Below the pieces are notes generated by a model that had not been told where the DNA came from, did not search any database, and saw only the letters and a list, made by a program, of their open reading frames with translations. Positions 15,580 to 24,776 of a stretch of 55,294 nt of DNA are shown here, piece by piece. A program made the position numbers and the translations under genes. This stretch comes from Singulisphaera sp. GP187. GTDB taxonomy: Bacteria > Planctomycetota > Planctomycetia > Gemmatales > Gemmataceae. The DNA is taken from NCBI GenBank assembly GCA_945861245.1, contig CAMAUE010000016.1:1-55294 (forward strand), in the 5' to 3' direction. Numbering within the stretch: the first letter of the stretch is position 1; every line of letters starts with the position of its first letter.

Positions 15580-18500
15580 GTTTCACGCTGAAACAACTCA
15601 TTAAACAAATGCCGCGTCTGTGTTGTGTGCCATTCAAGCACATGCAGGAATATTTGGCCGGCGGAGTGTTCATCGGTCGGTTCGCAGCCCAGGCGTTTGG
15701 CGAGTTTTTCCAGGTCTTCCGTAGCTTCGGGCAATTCATCCAGCGAGCGGTTGTGAAATATTCTCAGCCGGCCTTCGACGGTGCGCATGAAATCGTAGCA
15801 CTCCCGCAGCGTGGCGTGTTCGTTCGCACTGATCAGGCCCTCGGCGTGAATCGCGTCCAGCGCCAGCCAGGTGTTGGGTTCGCGGATATTGGGATGGCGC
15901 AGGCCGTGCTTGATGCGAAACATTTGCGTCAGAAATTCGATATCGATGATGCCGCCGAACCCGCGCTTTAGATCGCGCTTGCTGCCGGACGCCTCCACGC
16001 GGCTGCGCATGGATTTGATTTCCTCGGCAATATCCGGCTTCCATTCCAATTCAAAGATTTGGTGATGGATGCTCTGCACGAGGCGTTCACCGAATTCGGC
16101 ATCGCCGAAGACGACACGAGCACGGGTCAGGGCCTGGCGTTCCCAAAGCTGAGCGTGGCCTTCGTTGTAGTAGCGTTCAAATTCGGATAACGGAATCACC
16201 AGGCTGCCGGACTTCCCGGTCGGGCGCAAGCGCATATCCACCTGGTACAATCGGCCACGCGGTCCCATATAGCTGGCGGCGCGGATGATCTGCCGGGCCA
16301 ACTCCGAGAAGAAGTGGAAGTTGTCGGTCAGTTCAAAGCGGTCCCAACGTGTCGAGTCAGGTGGCGGGATGGTTTGGCCATCGCCTTCGTAAATCAGAAT
16401 CAAGTCAAGGTCGCTGTGGTAGCTCATCTCTCGGCTGCCGAGTTTGCCCAGAGCGAGCAGTACGTAACGGCTTTCCTGATTGGCGCGAGGCCCTTCGGTA
16501 AGACACGGCATGCCAAGGCGACGCACGAGGGGCTTGTACTGTTGCGATGTCAGCTGGACGAGAATCGTTTCCGCGAGGTCGCTTAGAGAACGCGTTGTGT
16601 CGATGATCGTGTCCTTGCCAAGGATGTCGCGTACGCCGATGCGTAGGAGCTCATTGTCCTGAAAGCTATGTAGAATCGGATCGGTGTCGTCGGCGTTACG
16701 GCAGAGTTCGGAGAGTTCGGAGCGGAGTTCGTCGGCACTGCGGGGCGAGTTGAGCACCAGGCTGTCGAGCAGTTCGTCGATCATGCCCGGATTGTTGATC
16801 AGAATTTCCGAGAGGAATTGGCTCCACGCGCAAAGATCGACATAGAGCCGCAAGCTCGGTGTATTGAAGCTGAACAACTCCCACAGGACAGCCTTGCCGC
16901 CGAGCGAGGCGGAGACCTTTTCTAGGTTGACAAGCGCCATATCGGGGTCGGGAGTTTCGGCGATAACCTTGAGCAGCTGCGGTGCGATGCTGGCGAGAAA
17001 CTGGCGACACCGGCGTGAGGAGAGGAACGGAATCGTTTCGGTTGCCAGCAGGTTGAGGTTAAGGTAAGCGGCCTGCGGGTCTTTGAACGGATATTTCCCC
17101 AGCACTTGCTGAATGCGCTCCGGATCGGGTTGCGGATCTAACAACAAGTCCGATTCGGGTTCCTCCTGGCTGCTCGGAAACGACAGATGCAGAAGGTGAT
17201 TCAGAATCGTGCGATTGAGCGATGTCTTCTCGCGGTAGTCGGCCAAAAACGCTTCTAGGGCGTCCTGCATCTTACTCGGCTCCGGCCCGTCGATGCTTTC
17301 AGGTGCATTACGCGGCGTGGTGTAGCCCATGCGCAAGGCGAGTTTGCGAAGTTCATCGGGCTTATCGGGCAGGCGATGCGTTTGCTGATCAAACATCAGC
17401 TGCAGGCGATGTTCGACTTTGCGTAGAAAACGATAGGTATCGTCAAGCACGCGGTATTCGAGGTCGGTGAGGCAACCGACTTTGGTCAGGGCGAGGAGCG
17501 CTTTCAGTGTGTTGGCGAGACGGATGTCGGTGAGATCGCCGCCGTTAAGAAGTTGAAGGAACTGGATGGTGAACTCGACATCGCGAATACCGCCGTGCCC
17601 GGTTTTTACTTCGGTATCGCTCTCGCCGAACTGACCGGATTTGTGCTCGATCTTGCGCTTGAGCGCTTTGATTTCGTTGATCTCGGCGACGCTGAGATAC
17701 CGCCGATAAACGAACGGTTCGATGGCTCGTATGAATTCCTCGCCAAGCTTGGCGTCGCCGGCGACGGGGCGAACCTTGATCAACGCCTGGCGTTCCCAGG
17801 TTCGGCCCATCGTGTCGTAGTACGACAACGTGCTGGCGAGCGAACGCGCGAGCGGTCCGCGCTGGCCTTCGGGACGCAGCCGTAGGTCGACGCGGTACGC
17901 CTGGCCGCGATCGGAGTGCGTGCTGAGCAATCGGACAACCTCGGAGCAGACGCGGGCGTAATAGTCGTCGTTAGAGATGATGGTAACGCCTTTGCCCCGG
18001 CTGTGGCCTTCTTCGTCGTACAGGAAGATGAGATCGATATCGCTGGAGTAGTTGAGTTCCTTACCGCCGAGCTTGCCGAACCCGATAAACACACAGCGAG
18101 CTGGCACGTCCGCGTTGGTGTAGGGATCGCCAAAACGGCGGCTGACGTTGCGCAGGGCCACTTCAAGGGCGACTTCAAGCGACGTGTCCGCAACCCGTGA
18201 AATGTCGCGCGTGATCTCCTCCAGCGGGCGATCGCGGATGATGTCGTTCGTGCCGATGCGTAACATTTGCATTTGGCGGAAGCGGCGAAACGCACGCAAG
18301 ACAGCGGAGTCCTCATAGGCAGCCAGCACATCCTGCCGAAGGTGTTCGAGCATCTCAGTTCGGCTCGGACTACTGCGCAGCGGGATGCGCAGCATCTCAA
18401 GAAAATCGGGATTCGTGGTGAGCAGGTCGCTAAAGAACTGACTCGTGGAAAAAAGCTGAAGCAGCGTCTCCAGCGTGCGTGCCCGGCTTTCCATCAGCGT

Positions 18501-18752
18501 CGGCAGGATGTCTGCGCCCGCGGCGGCGAGGAAGTGATCCAGGTTGTTGAGGGCCATGTCGGGATCGGCGCACCGAGGCAGCAATCGACTCAACGGATGG
18601 CATAGCTCGCCCAGACTGTCCACGCCGAGCACGCCGGCGATGCCGACGAGGTTGCATCGTCCTCGCTCGAAATCTCGCAGTCCCCAGTCGAAGAGAAGCG
18701 TTGTGGCTGTCGGAGTAAATTCAAGGCAGCGGCGCAATTCGTCCGTTCGCAT
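15570..18752 (-). CDS. glnE: Glutamine synthetase adenylyltransferase/adenylyl-removing enzyme
   Basis: About 1060 residues from the ATG at 18752 (a further ATG 72 bp upstream is possible). Two nucleotidyltransferase domains are visible. The N-terminal one contains FGKLGGKELNYSSDIDLIFLYDEEG, the C-terminal one LGKLGSREMSYHSDLDLILIYEGDG; each has the D-x-D metal pair and is followed by an RLRPEG/RLRPTG motif. The C-terminal domain adenylylates glutamine synthetase and the N-terminal one removes AMP, controlled by PII and glutamine. Both active sites look intact. The glutamine synthetase and PII genes are not in the window. No signal or membrane segment. Confidence 0.93.
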   Translation of the reverse strand: MRTDELRRCLEFTPTATTLLFDWGLRDFERGRCNLVGIAGVLGVDSLGELCHPLSRLLPRCADPDMALNNLDHFLAAAGADILPTLMESRARTLETLLQLFSTSQFFSDLLTTNPDFLEMLRIPLRSSPSRTEMLEHLRQDVLAAYEDSAVLRAFRRFRQMQMLRIGTNDIIRDRPLEEITRDISRVADTSLEVALEVALRNVSRRFGDPYTNADVPARCVFIGFGKLGGKELNYSSDIDLIFLYDEEGHSRGKGVTIISNDDYYARVCSEVVRLLSTHSDRGQAYRVDLRLRPEGQRGPLARSLASTLSYYDTMGRTWERQALIKVRPVAGDAKLGEEFIRAIEPFVYRRYLSVAEINEIKALKRKIEHKSGQFGESDTEVKTGHGGIRDVEFTIQFLQLLNGGDLTDIRLANTLKALLALTKVGCLTDLEYRVLDDTYRFLRKVEHRLQLMFDQQTHRLPDKPDELRKLALRMGYTTPRNAPESIDGPEPSKMQDALEAFLADYREKTSLNRTILNHLLHLSFPSSQEEPESDLLLDPQPDPERIQQVLGKYPFKDPQAAYLNLNLLATETIPFLSSRRCRQFLASIAPQLLKVIAETPDPDMALVNLEKVSASLGGKAVLWELFSFNTPSLRLYVDLCAWSQFLSEILINNPGMIDELLDSLVLNSPRSADELRSELSELCRNADDTDPILHSFQDNELLRIGVRDILGKDTIIDTTRSLSDLAETILVQLTSQQYKPLVRRLGMPCLTEGPRANQESRYVLLALGKLGSREMSYHSDLDLILIYEGDGQTIPPPDSTRWDRFELTDNFHFFSELARQIIRAASYMGPRGRLYQVDMRLRPTGKSGSLVIPLSEFERYYNEGHAQLWERQALTRARVVFGDAEFGERLVQSIHHQIFELEWKPDIAEEIKSMRSRVEASGSKRDLKRGFGGIIDIEFLTQMFRIKHGLRHPNIREPNTWLALDAIHAEGLISANEHATLRECYDFMRTVEGRLRIFHNRSLDELPEATEDLEKLAKRLGCEPTDEHSAGQIFLHVLEWHTTQTRHLFNELFQRETGP

Positions 18753-18861
18753 GATGGCTCTTTCCCGGAGCCCGGATTTCCATGCGGGAGAGAAGAGCAT
18801 GCCGGGCGGAACCGATGATTGCAATTATCTTATGCCGGTTCGAGGAAAAGTGACCAATTCG

Positions 18862-18944
18862 TCCGTAGTCCGTAGTCCGTGGTCTTTAGTAAGACGACAT
18901 GTGACCACTTTGTTTTGAAGCAACGGACTACGGACCACGGACCA
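18862..18944. repeat. Inverted repeat of the TCCGTAGTCCGT type
   Basis: TCCGTAGTCCGTAGTCCGTGGTC (18862-18884) faces ACGGACTACGGACCACGGACC near 18923-18943. The left arm has an internal tandem duplication of the GTCCGTA word. The repeat ends 5 bp beyond the stop codon of the pseudokinase gene. Confidence 0.7.
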
Positions 18945-18948
18945 ATGA

Positions 18949-20382
18949 CTAATTGAAGAGATTGAAGGCGAAGTAGCCGATACCGCAGGCGACGATGGCG
19001 GTAACCATGACGCCCACGGGGCCCATGCTGGTTTCCCAGTAGGAATTCTGATCGGGATCTTGTGCCGAACCGCCAGGAATGGTGTTCGTCCCTGGCGGCG
19101 TATTGTGTTGGGGCTGCGGAATCGATTCCGGAGCCAGCGCGGGCTTTGGTGCGGACATCGTCTGATTCCGAACCGAGTTTCGTGTCGGCAGGGCAACCAT
19201 CGTGGTTGGGCGCGGCGTCGGAGAAGGCGGACCTGGCTGCTTGATCGACGCTGATCCGGCAAGCAATGGCATGAGGCTCGGTTTCGCACCGGGCATCGGA
19301 GCTGCGGGGCGACCGTTCGCTGCGGGTTGCGTCTTGACGTTGGGCGTTTGTCGGCGTCCGAACCCATGCAGTTCCTGCACGATCTCGCCGACCGTTCCGT
19401 AGCGATTTTCCGGTTTCTTCTGCATCAGGCGTTCGACGGTTTCGATGATCTCCACCGGCGTATCCGGGGCGAGCGATGCCAGCGACTCCGGTTGCTTGAA
19501 TTGGTGGGCCATCATCTTCTCAGCTGCGCCGCCGTCCGGGAATGGGTATTGGCCTGAGAGCATGTAGTACATGACGCAACCGAGGCTATATTGATCGCCG
19601 GTCGGTGTGAGGTTGCTAGGGTCCATGATGCTTTCCGGGCTGGCGCAGTCGAGACCGCTCGCCACGGAGTTCGCGGTGGACATCGTGTCGACGAGCGATT
19701 CGCCTTCGGTCTCGGCAAGCAAGCATCCGATGCCGAAATCGAGGATGTAGACCTGGTTCTCCGGCCCAACCATCAGGTTCGACGGTTTGAACAGGCCATG
19801 GAACAAGCCTTGATGATGGCAGATTTCCAAGCCCTCGGCGATTTGGGTGGCGAAAGCGGCGACAAGGTCGGCGGGCAGCTTGCCTACTCGCTGCACGAAC
19901 TTGTCCAGCGTTTCACCTTCGACGTGCGGCCAAGCAAGGTAATGCATACCGCCAGCGGTGCCCACGTCAACGAACGGCACAACCGCGGGGTGCTTGCATT
20001 GCTCAAACGAGCGCACCTTGCGGCGAGCGATGCGGACGTTCCACATGCTGCGGCGTGGCAGTACTTTGACGGCATACCACCCGTTGTCGGTTTTGTTGCG
20101 TGCTTTATAGACCGTGCCCATGCTACCCGAGCCGAGCGCGTCCATCAGCGTGAACGGGCCAAGCACGAAGCCTTGCGTCTTGCCTTGAAGCAAACGCTCA
20201 GCCTGGAATGGCGTGAGAATCGATTCGGCAATGAGAAAGTCGGAAAGTACGGAGGGTTCCGCCCGTGGGTTCCTGTTGAGGAACTCGCCGACGACTTGGT
20301 CGAGTTGCCCGCGGTCGATTAGGTTGCTGCGGCGCAGATCCCAAACAAACCATTCACATGCGCCCAGTTCTGGGGTGACCAT
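18949..20382 (-). CDS. Membrane-anchored Ser/Thr protein pseudokinase
   Basis: 477 residues from the ATG at 20382, with AGGA 8 bp upstream. Residues 1-70 form a helical N-terminal domain (CEWFVWDLRRSNLI...LTPFQAERLLQGK) common in planctomycete kinases. The kinase domain (about 76-340) keeps the glycine loop LGSGSMGTVYKA (84-95), the ATP lysine K106 in YAVKVL and DFG at 215-217. The catalytic loop is HGLFKPSN (195-202) instead of HRDLKPSN, so the catalytic aspartate is leucine. A proline-rich linker of about 100 residues leads to a single C-terminal helix (VGVMVTAIVACGIGYFAF). It probably binds ATP and acts as a scaffold or switch; phosphotransfer is doubtful. Confidence 0.88.
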   Translation of the reverse strand: MVTPELGACEWFVWDLRRSNLIDRGQLDQVVGEFLNRNPRAEPSVLSDFLIAESILTPFQAERLLQGKTQGFVLGPFTLMDALGSGSMGTVYKARNKTDNGWYAVKVLPRRSMWNVRIARRKVRSFEQCKHPAVVPFVDVGTAGGMHYLAWPHVEGETLDKFVQRVGKLPADLVAAFATQIAEGLEICHHQGLFHGLFKPSNLMVGPENQVYILDFGIGCLLAETEGESLVDTMSTANSVASGLDCASPESIMDPSNLTPTGDQYSLGCVMYYMLSGQYPFPDGGAAEKMMAHQFKQPESLASLAPDTPVEIIETVERLMQKKPENRYGTVGEIVQELHGFGRRQTPNVKTQPAANGRPAAPMPGAKPSLMPLLAGSASIKQPGPPSPTPRPTTMVALPTRNSVRNQTMSAPKPALAPESIPQPQHNTPPGTNTIPGGSAQDPDQNSYWETSMGPVGVMVTAIVACGIGYFAFNLFN

Positions 20383-20646
20383 TGCTGTTTCCTTTTTCAA
20401 ACCAGAGGGTAACTTCGGGGAACAAGTTGCCCTTGCATGCAAGCAAGGCAACCGGCCAGGATACGGTGAACGGACCGGACATGCCGGCGCTACCGCTCCT
20501 TGTCCTAAACATGGGACAAAAAACCAGCGCTGTCAAATTGTAACAAAGATAGTGCGTGTAACGAGGAAAACGATTGGGCGACAACATGAACGGGCGTGCA
20601 TTCAATTTGCCGCTTTCCGCAATGCCGGCGACAAAAAGTCCGTTTC

Positions 20647-20703
20647 CGAGGCTGAAGCGTAAGCGACGGATTTCTCCAGTCCGTCGCTTACGCTTCAGCC
20701 TCG
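20647..20703. repeat. Perfect inverted repeat, family D
   Basis: Arms 20647-20670 and 20680-20703 are perfect complements over 24 bp (core AGCGTAAGCGACGG) with a 9-bp loop. The same arm core recurs at 33041-33094. Confidence 0.9.
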
Positions 20704-20801
20704 TAAAGCGACTTTTGTCGGTGGCGTCAACTCTGTTTCGCTTCGTGGATTGCATGCGAAACAAAGTATCGGGAAACAGAGTTTCGGAACGGATCAAAAC
20801 A

Positions 20802-20886
20802 TTTCCGAGCCGCGACCGTAAGGGAGCGGCCGACATTATCCGTACGGAAACTTGTCGGCCGCTCCCTTACGATCGCGGCTCGGAAA
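20802..20886. repeat. Long inverted repeat, family C
   Basis: Arms 20802-20834 and 20854-20886 match at 32 of 33 positions (core CCGAGCCGCGACCGTAAGGG and on through GAGCGGCCGAC), around a 19-bp loop. Copies recur at 28551-28634 and 32709-32792. Confidence 0.9.
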
Positions 20887-20964
20887 AGCGTCAAACTCAC
20901 CCGTCAAAGGTATACAATAAAGATATTCTGCGAAAACAATGAACTATGGGTTGGATACATTCCG

Positions 20965-23640
20965 TTGTTGAACAAACTTGAATTACCGCTGATTGTTGAG
21001 CCAAAAGCCGCGCCCACCTGGGAAGGGCTGGCGGCGTTTGGCCAGCTGCCGGCGTTGCTGGACACCGATTCGCCGCTGCCGTTCGATCCGCAGGGTGCCT
21101 ATAACGCGGCGCGGCCCGAGATGCCGTTGAGCGTGCCGTTGATCGCTGCGGAGGCTCCGACAGGCCCCGCAGAACTGCTCGCCCCGGCGGGCGGGCTTGA
21201 CGCAGGTTTCGCGGCGTTTCACTTCGGCGCCGATGCGATCTACCTCGGCCTGAAGAAATTCTCCGCTCGTGCCGAAGCCGAGAATTTCACGCTCGAAGAA
21301 CTCGACGAAATCACCGCCTACGCGCATTCGCTCACGCCCAAACGACGCGTCTTTGTCACCATCAACACGCTCATTCTCCAGGACGAAATCCCCGAACTGA
21401 TCGATGCGCTCACGTCGCTTGTCGAGATCGGCGTCGATGCTGTCATCGTGCAGGATCTTGGCGTTTATCGCGCGATTCGGCAATGGTTCCCGCAACTTGA
21501 ATTGCACGGCAGCACGCAAATGGCGGTGCACAACCGTGCCGGGGCCGAGACGCTACGACGCCTGGGTTTCAGCCGCGTTGTGCTGGCGCGTGAACTGACG
21601 TTTGAGGAAGTGGGCGAAATCACCGCGACCGCCGGAGTCGAGACGGAAGTCTTCATTCACGGCGCGCTCTGTTACGCCTACAGCGGACTCTGTCTGTTTT
21701 CGTCGCAAACCCTCGGTCGCAGTGGCAACCGGGGCAAGTGTGCCTACAGTTGTCGGGATTCATACGAAGTCGCCGACGCACCGATGACATTGCGCGACGG
21801 CACGGAAGTCAAACGCGATCCGCGCCAGGGCTTCCCGTTTTCGATGAAGGACCTCGCGCTGCCCGATCATCTGCCGGCTCTGCGTGCGAGCGGCGTGTCG
21901 TGCTTCAAAATCGAAGGCCGTAAGAAAAGCCCGCTCTATGTCGCCACGACCACCGACTACTATCGTCGCCTGCTCGATGGCACGCTCGATCCGGACGCGA
22001 GGCCGGACATCGAGGCCGACCTGCAGACCGTCTTCAGTCGACCCTGGACACGCTTGTTCATGCAGTCGCATAAAGACAAGGAAGTGGCCGACCGCGATAC
22101 CGTTGGCCATCGCGGCACGTTGATCGGAGAGGTTGAGGCGGTCATCGGTCGTCGCCTGCGATTCCGCACCGACCGCGATCTCGAACGGCACGATGGGTTG
22201 CAGGTGGACCTGCCGATCCTGGGAAAGCCGTTTGGTTTCGCCGTGGATCGTTTATTCATAGCGGGAACGCATCGAGAGCAGGCACGTGAGGTGATCGAGG
22301 CTCCCGCCGGCGCGGTTGTTGAGGTCGAGCTTCCCTACGAGGCACCGGAGATTCCGCGTGGAGCGCCGGTATATTGCTCGTCGTCGCAAGCGGTGAAGCA
22401 GCGTTATCGTTTTGCGAAACCGAAGCCAGGCCTTTGGCATGGCCGTCGGCCGTTGCGCGTCGAACTGACGCTGACACGCGATCGCCTGATTGCCGTGGCC
22501 ACCAGTGGCGAGACGCGCGTCGAGAAGTCGTTGCCCGGTCCCTTCGCCGCCGTACAAGACCCCGCTGGCATGGAACGCGCCGCCTATACCTGCTTCGCCA
22601 GGCTCGGCCAAAGTCAATTTGCGCTCGACGCCTTCGATTGGCATAATGCCGACGGGCTGTTCGTGCCCGTGTCGCAATTGAATCAGTTTCGCCGCGATGT
22701 CGTTGACGCAATGGAAGTCGCACTGAAGCGATTACGAGTGGAGACGCTTAGCGCGACCACTAAGCAGGCGTCGCAACCCGGTGAACGGGTCAGGCAGGCA
22801 CCCAAGCTCTGCTGGTCGATCAAGGTCGATCGTGTCAGCTTCCTCGACGACTTCGCCAGTGAAGATTGGCAGGACATCGACGAAATCGTGATCGACATTG
22901 CTCGCGATCATCCGTCGATTCTGCGTGAAAAACTTTCGCGTATAGCTGACCATGTGGGCCACGAAAAAATCCGCCTTGCCTTGCCGGCGCTGACGCGATC
23001 GTGGGAGGACAAGGGCATCCGTCAGAAAATCGATGCATTACAAGCCGCGGGTTGGCGCAAGTGGGAAGCGGCCAATCTTTCGGCGTGGCATTACCTCGGC
23101 GTCGATCCGCTCAAGCCGGCTGGCGTTCTCGATCTCGCCACCGATTGGTCCGTCTATGTCATGAATCGCTTGGCCGCTCTTCAGCTTTTCGACATGGGCG
23201 CGACCCGATTCGCGCTGTCGCCGGAGGATGGCATCGATAACGCCCGCATGCTTTGCAGCGAGTTCGGCTCCCGCGCGGTGCTCATCGTCTACCAGGATAC
23301 GCCGCAGTTCTTGGCTGAGTCGTGTGCCTATGCCAACCTCATCGGCGGCTGTCCAGGCAAGGCCAACTGCAATTTTGAAAGCATGGAAATGGTCTCCAGC
23401 CATGGCGAACGAGTGACGGCGCTGGACTACCATTGCCGAACGATCGTCTTGAACCAGGAGCCGTTCTGCTTGTCGTCTCGCTTGGGCGAGTTGAAGAAAG
23501 CGGGCGTGTCTGCGGTGCGTGCCGACTTCATTTATCGCGCGTATTCGGCAAACGTCGTGCGCGAGCGCTGGCGACTATTGCGGCAGGGCAGAGCGATTCG
23601 TGGCACGCAAGCGGCGAAATTTGAGACGGGGGTTCTGTAA
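20965..23640 (+). CDS. U32 family peptidase / RNA-modification-type protein
   Basis: Up to 891 residues. Two TTG codons begin the frame and an ATG at 21121 is an alternative start shortly before the domain. The U32 core starts PAELLAPAGGLDAGFAAFHFGADAIYLGL and contains the conserved cysteine cluster LCYAYSGLCLFSS..GNRGKCAYSCR and FKIEGRKKSPLYVA. A long C-terminal half with GGCPGKANCNF follows, resembling collagenase-like DUF3656 regions. Relatives include collagenase-like proteins and the tRNA/rRNA hydroxylation factors TrhP and RlhA, so RNA hydroxylation is a reasonable alternative to proteolysis. No signal peptide is seen, so it is likely cytoplasmic. Confidence 0.85.
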   Translation: MLNKLELPLIVEPKAAPTWEGLAAFGQLPALLDTDSPLPFDPQGAYNAARPEMPLSVPLIAAEAPTGPAELLAPAGGLDAGFAAFHFGADAIYLGLKKFSARAEAENFTLEELDEITAYAHSLTPKRRVFVTINTLILQDEIPELIDALTSLVEIGVDAVIVQDLGVYRAIRQWFPQLELHGSTQMAVHNRAGAETLRRLGFSRVVLARELTFEEVGEITATAGVETEVFIHGALCYAYSGLCLFSSQTLGRSGNRGKCAYSCRDSYEVADAPMTLRDGTEVKRDPRQGFPFSMKDLALPDHLPALRASGVSCFKIEGRKKSPLYVATTTDYYRRLLDGTLDPDARPDIEADLQTVFSRPWTRLFMQSHKDKEVADRDTVGHRGTLIGEVEAVIGRRLRFRTDRDLERHDGLQVDLPILGKPFGFAVDRLFIAGTHREQAREVIEAPAGAVVEVELPYEAPEIPRGAPVYCSSSQAVKQRYRFAKPKPGLWHGRRPLRVELTLTRDRLIAVATSGETRVEKSLPGPFAAVQDPAGMERAAYTCFARLGQSQFALDAFDWHNADGLFVPVSQLNQFRRDVVDAMEVALKRLRVETLSATTKQASQPGERVRQAPKLCWSIKVDRVSFLDDFASEDWQDIDEIVIDIARDHPSILREKLSRIADHVGHEKIRLALPALTRSWEDKGIRQKIDALQAAGWRKWEAANLSAWHYLGVDPLKPAGVLDLATDWSVYVMNRLAALQLFDMGATRFALSPEDGIDNARMLCSEFGSRAVLIVYQDTPQFLAESCAYANLIGGCPGKANCNFESMEMVSSHGERVTALDYHCRTIVLNQEPFCLSSRLGELKKAGVSAVRADFIYRAYSANVVRERWRLLRQGRAIRGTQAAKFETGVL

Positions 23641-23661
23641 GACGATGGTTCGATAGAATTT

Positions 23662-23729
23662 CCCCATATAGCCCGCCATTTATGGCGGGTTCAGACTCAA
23701 ACCCGCCATAAATGGCGGGCTATATGGGG
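23662..23729. repeat. Perfect inverted repeat, family F
   Basis: Arms 23662-23691 and 23700-23729 are perfect complements over 30 bp with an 8-bp loop. Each arm is itself a palindrome (CCCGCCATTTATGGCGGG), so either a long hairpin or two short ones can form. It lies 21 bp after the U32 gene and just upstream of the dehydrogenase gene. Confidence 0.9.
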
Positions 23730-23745
23730 TAAGGGGACGAAACCT

Positions 23746-24663
23746 ATGAAGCATCGCATCGGTATCATTGGCACCGGCTGGGTCGGATCGAGCGTGGCCA
23801 TTGCGACGTTGCATACAGGCGTCGCACAGGAGCTTTTGCTCAGCGATGCGCGGGCGAGCGTTGCCGAGGGCGAAGCGATGGACCTCGCGCATGGCGCGTC
23901 GTTTTATCCGACGGCGAACGTACGAACCGCGAGCATCGAAGAGATGGTTGACGCCGATGCCGTCGTCGTTACTGCGGGGCGTGGCGGCAAGCCGAACGAG
24001 TCGCGGCTCGACTTGCTTCGAGATAACGCACGGATCATTCAAGACATTGGCAAACGGCTGGCGAAGTGTCGCGGCATCATCGTCATGGTGACCAATCCGG
24101 TCGATGTGCTCACGGGCGTCATGACCGCCGCCTCCGGCCTACCGCCAGCGCGCGTCATCGGCACGGGCACGATGCTTGACACGGCTCGCCTGCGCCAGGT
24201 GTTGGGCCGCACTTTGCACGTCGATCCGCATTCGGTGCATGGGCAGGTCATCGGCGAGCATGGTGATTCCGAGGTCGTGCTGTGGTCGGAAGCACGCATC
24301 GGCGGGGTGGCACTGCGCAATTGGCCAAGCTGGGATCGCGCCAGGGAGCCGGTGATTGTCGAGGAAGTTCGCACTGCTGCGTACGAGATCATCAAACGCA
24401 AAGGCGCGACGAACCACGCGATTGGCCTCGTCACCGGCGACTTGCTTCGCTGCATGTTGCGAGGCGAACGGCGTGTACTCACGGTTTCGCGCATGCAGGA
24501 AGGCGAGTTCGGGCTGCGTGATGTCGCCCTGTCGCTGCCGACGGTCGTCGGCGCCGAGGGCGCGGTGCAAGTGCTTGAGCCGGAAATGGACGCCGACGAA
24601 CGCGCGAGATTGCTGCACTCCGCCGATGTCTTACGCAAGGCTGCCTCGGCGCTGGCGGGATAA
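23746..24663 (+). CDS. Lactate/malate dehydrogenase family protein
   Basis: 305 residues. The NAD-binding loop GIIGTGWVGSSVA is at 5-17. The catalytic pair is kept: Asp in MLDTARLR and His in GEHGDSE. The substrate-binding arginines in NESRLDLL and LDTARLR are also kept, and VTNPVDVLT and RKGATNHAIG match the family. The specificity position (Gln102 in lactate, Arg in malate dehydrogenases) falls in GRGGKP and is glycine, so neither assignment is secure; a larger or different 2-oxo acid is possible. The start has a GGGG stretch about 8-12 bp upstream. It is flanked on both sides by perfect inverted repeats. Confidence 0.85.
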   Translation: MKHRIGIIGTGWVGSSVAIATLHTGVAQELLLSDARASVAEGEAMDLAHGASFYPTANVRTASIEEMVDADAVVVTAGRGGKPNESRLDLLRDNARIIQDIGKRLAKCRGIIVMVTNPVDVLTGVMTAASGLPPARVIGTGTMLDTARLRQVLGRTLHVDPHSVHGQVIGEHGDSEVVLWSEARIGGVALRNWPSWDRAREPVIVEEVRTAAYEIIKRKGATNHAIGLVTGDLLRCMLRGERRVLTVSRMQEGEFGLRDVALSLPTVVGAEGAVQVLEPEMDADERARLLHSADVLRKAASALAG

Positions 24664-24678
24664 AGATTTTGCAGTCAT

Positions 24679-24758
24679 GTCAGAGCCGCGCACGAAGTAA
24701 GCGGTTGAATCTCATGGGAAGCGCACGATCAACCGCTTACTTCGTGCGCGGCTCTGAC
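24679..24758. repeat. Perfect inverted repeat, family E
   Basis: Arms 24679-24708 and 24729-24758 are perfect complements over 30 bp (core CAGAGCCGCGCACGAAGTAA) around a 20-bp loop, 15 bp after the dehydrogenase stop codon. A variant of the same arm recurs at 29268-29441. Confidence 0.9.
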
Positions 24759-24776
24759 AACGCAGTGGAGGATCGC

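Larger units (their letters stand above)
20383..20964. other. Divergent intergenic region of nested palindromes
   Basis: 580 bp between divergent genes. No plausible protein-coding frame or RNA gene is seen. Besides the two long repeats listed separately, GGCGACAAAAAGTC near 20630 faces GACTTTTGTCGGTGGC near 20710, enclosing the family D repeat, and AACTCTGTTTCGC near 20728 faces GCGAAAC...AAACAGAGTT near 20755-20780. A weak TACAAT box at 20913-20918 may belong to the U32 peptidase promoter, but its -35 partner is poor. Confidence 0.5.

Noticed and set aside
20913-20918. TACAAT box upstream of the U32 peptidase
   Set aside because: The only -35 candidate (TCAAAC) matches consensus at three positions; kept only as a remark in the intergenic entry.
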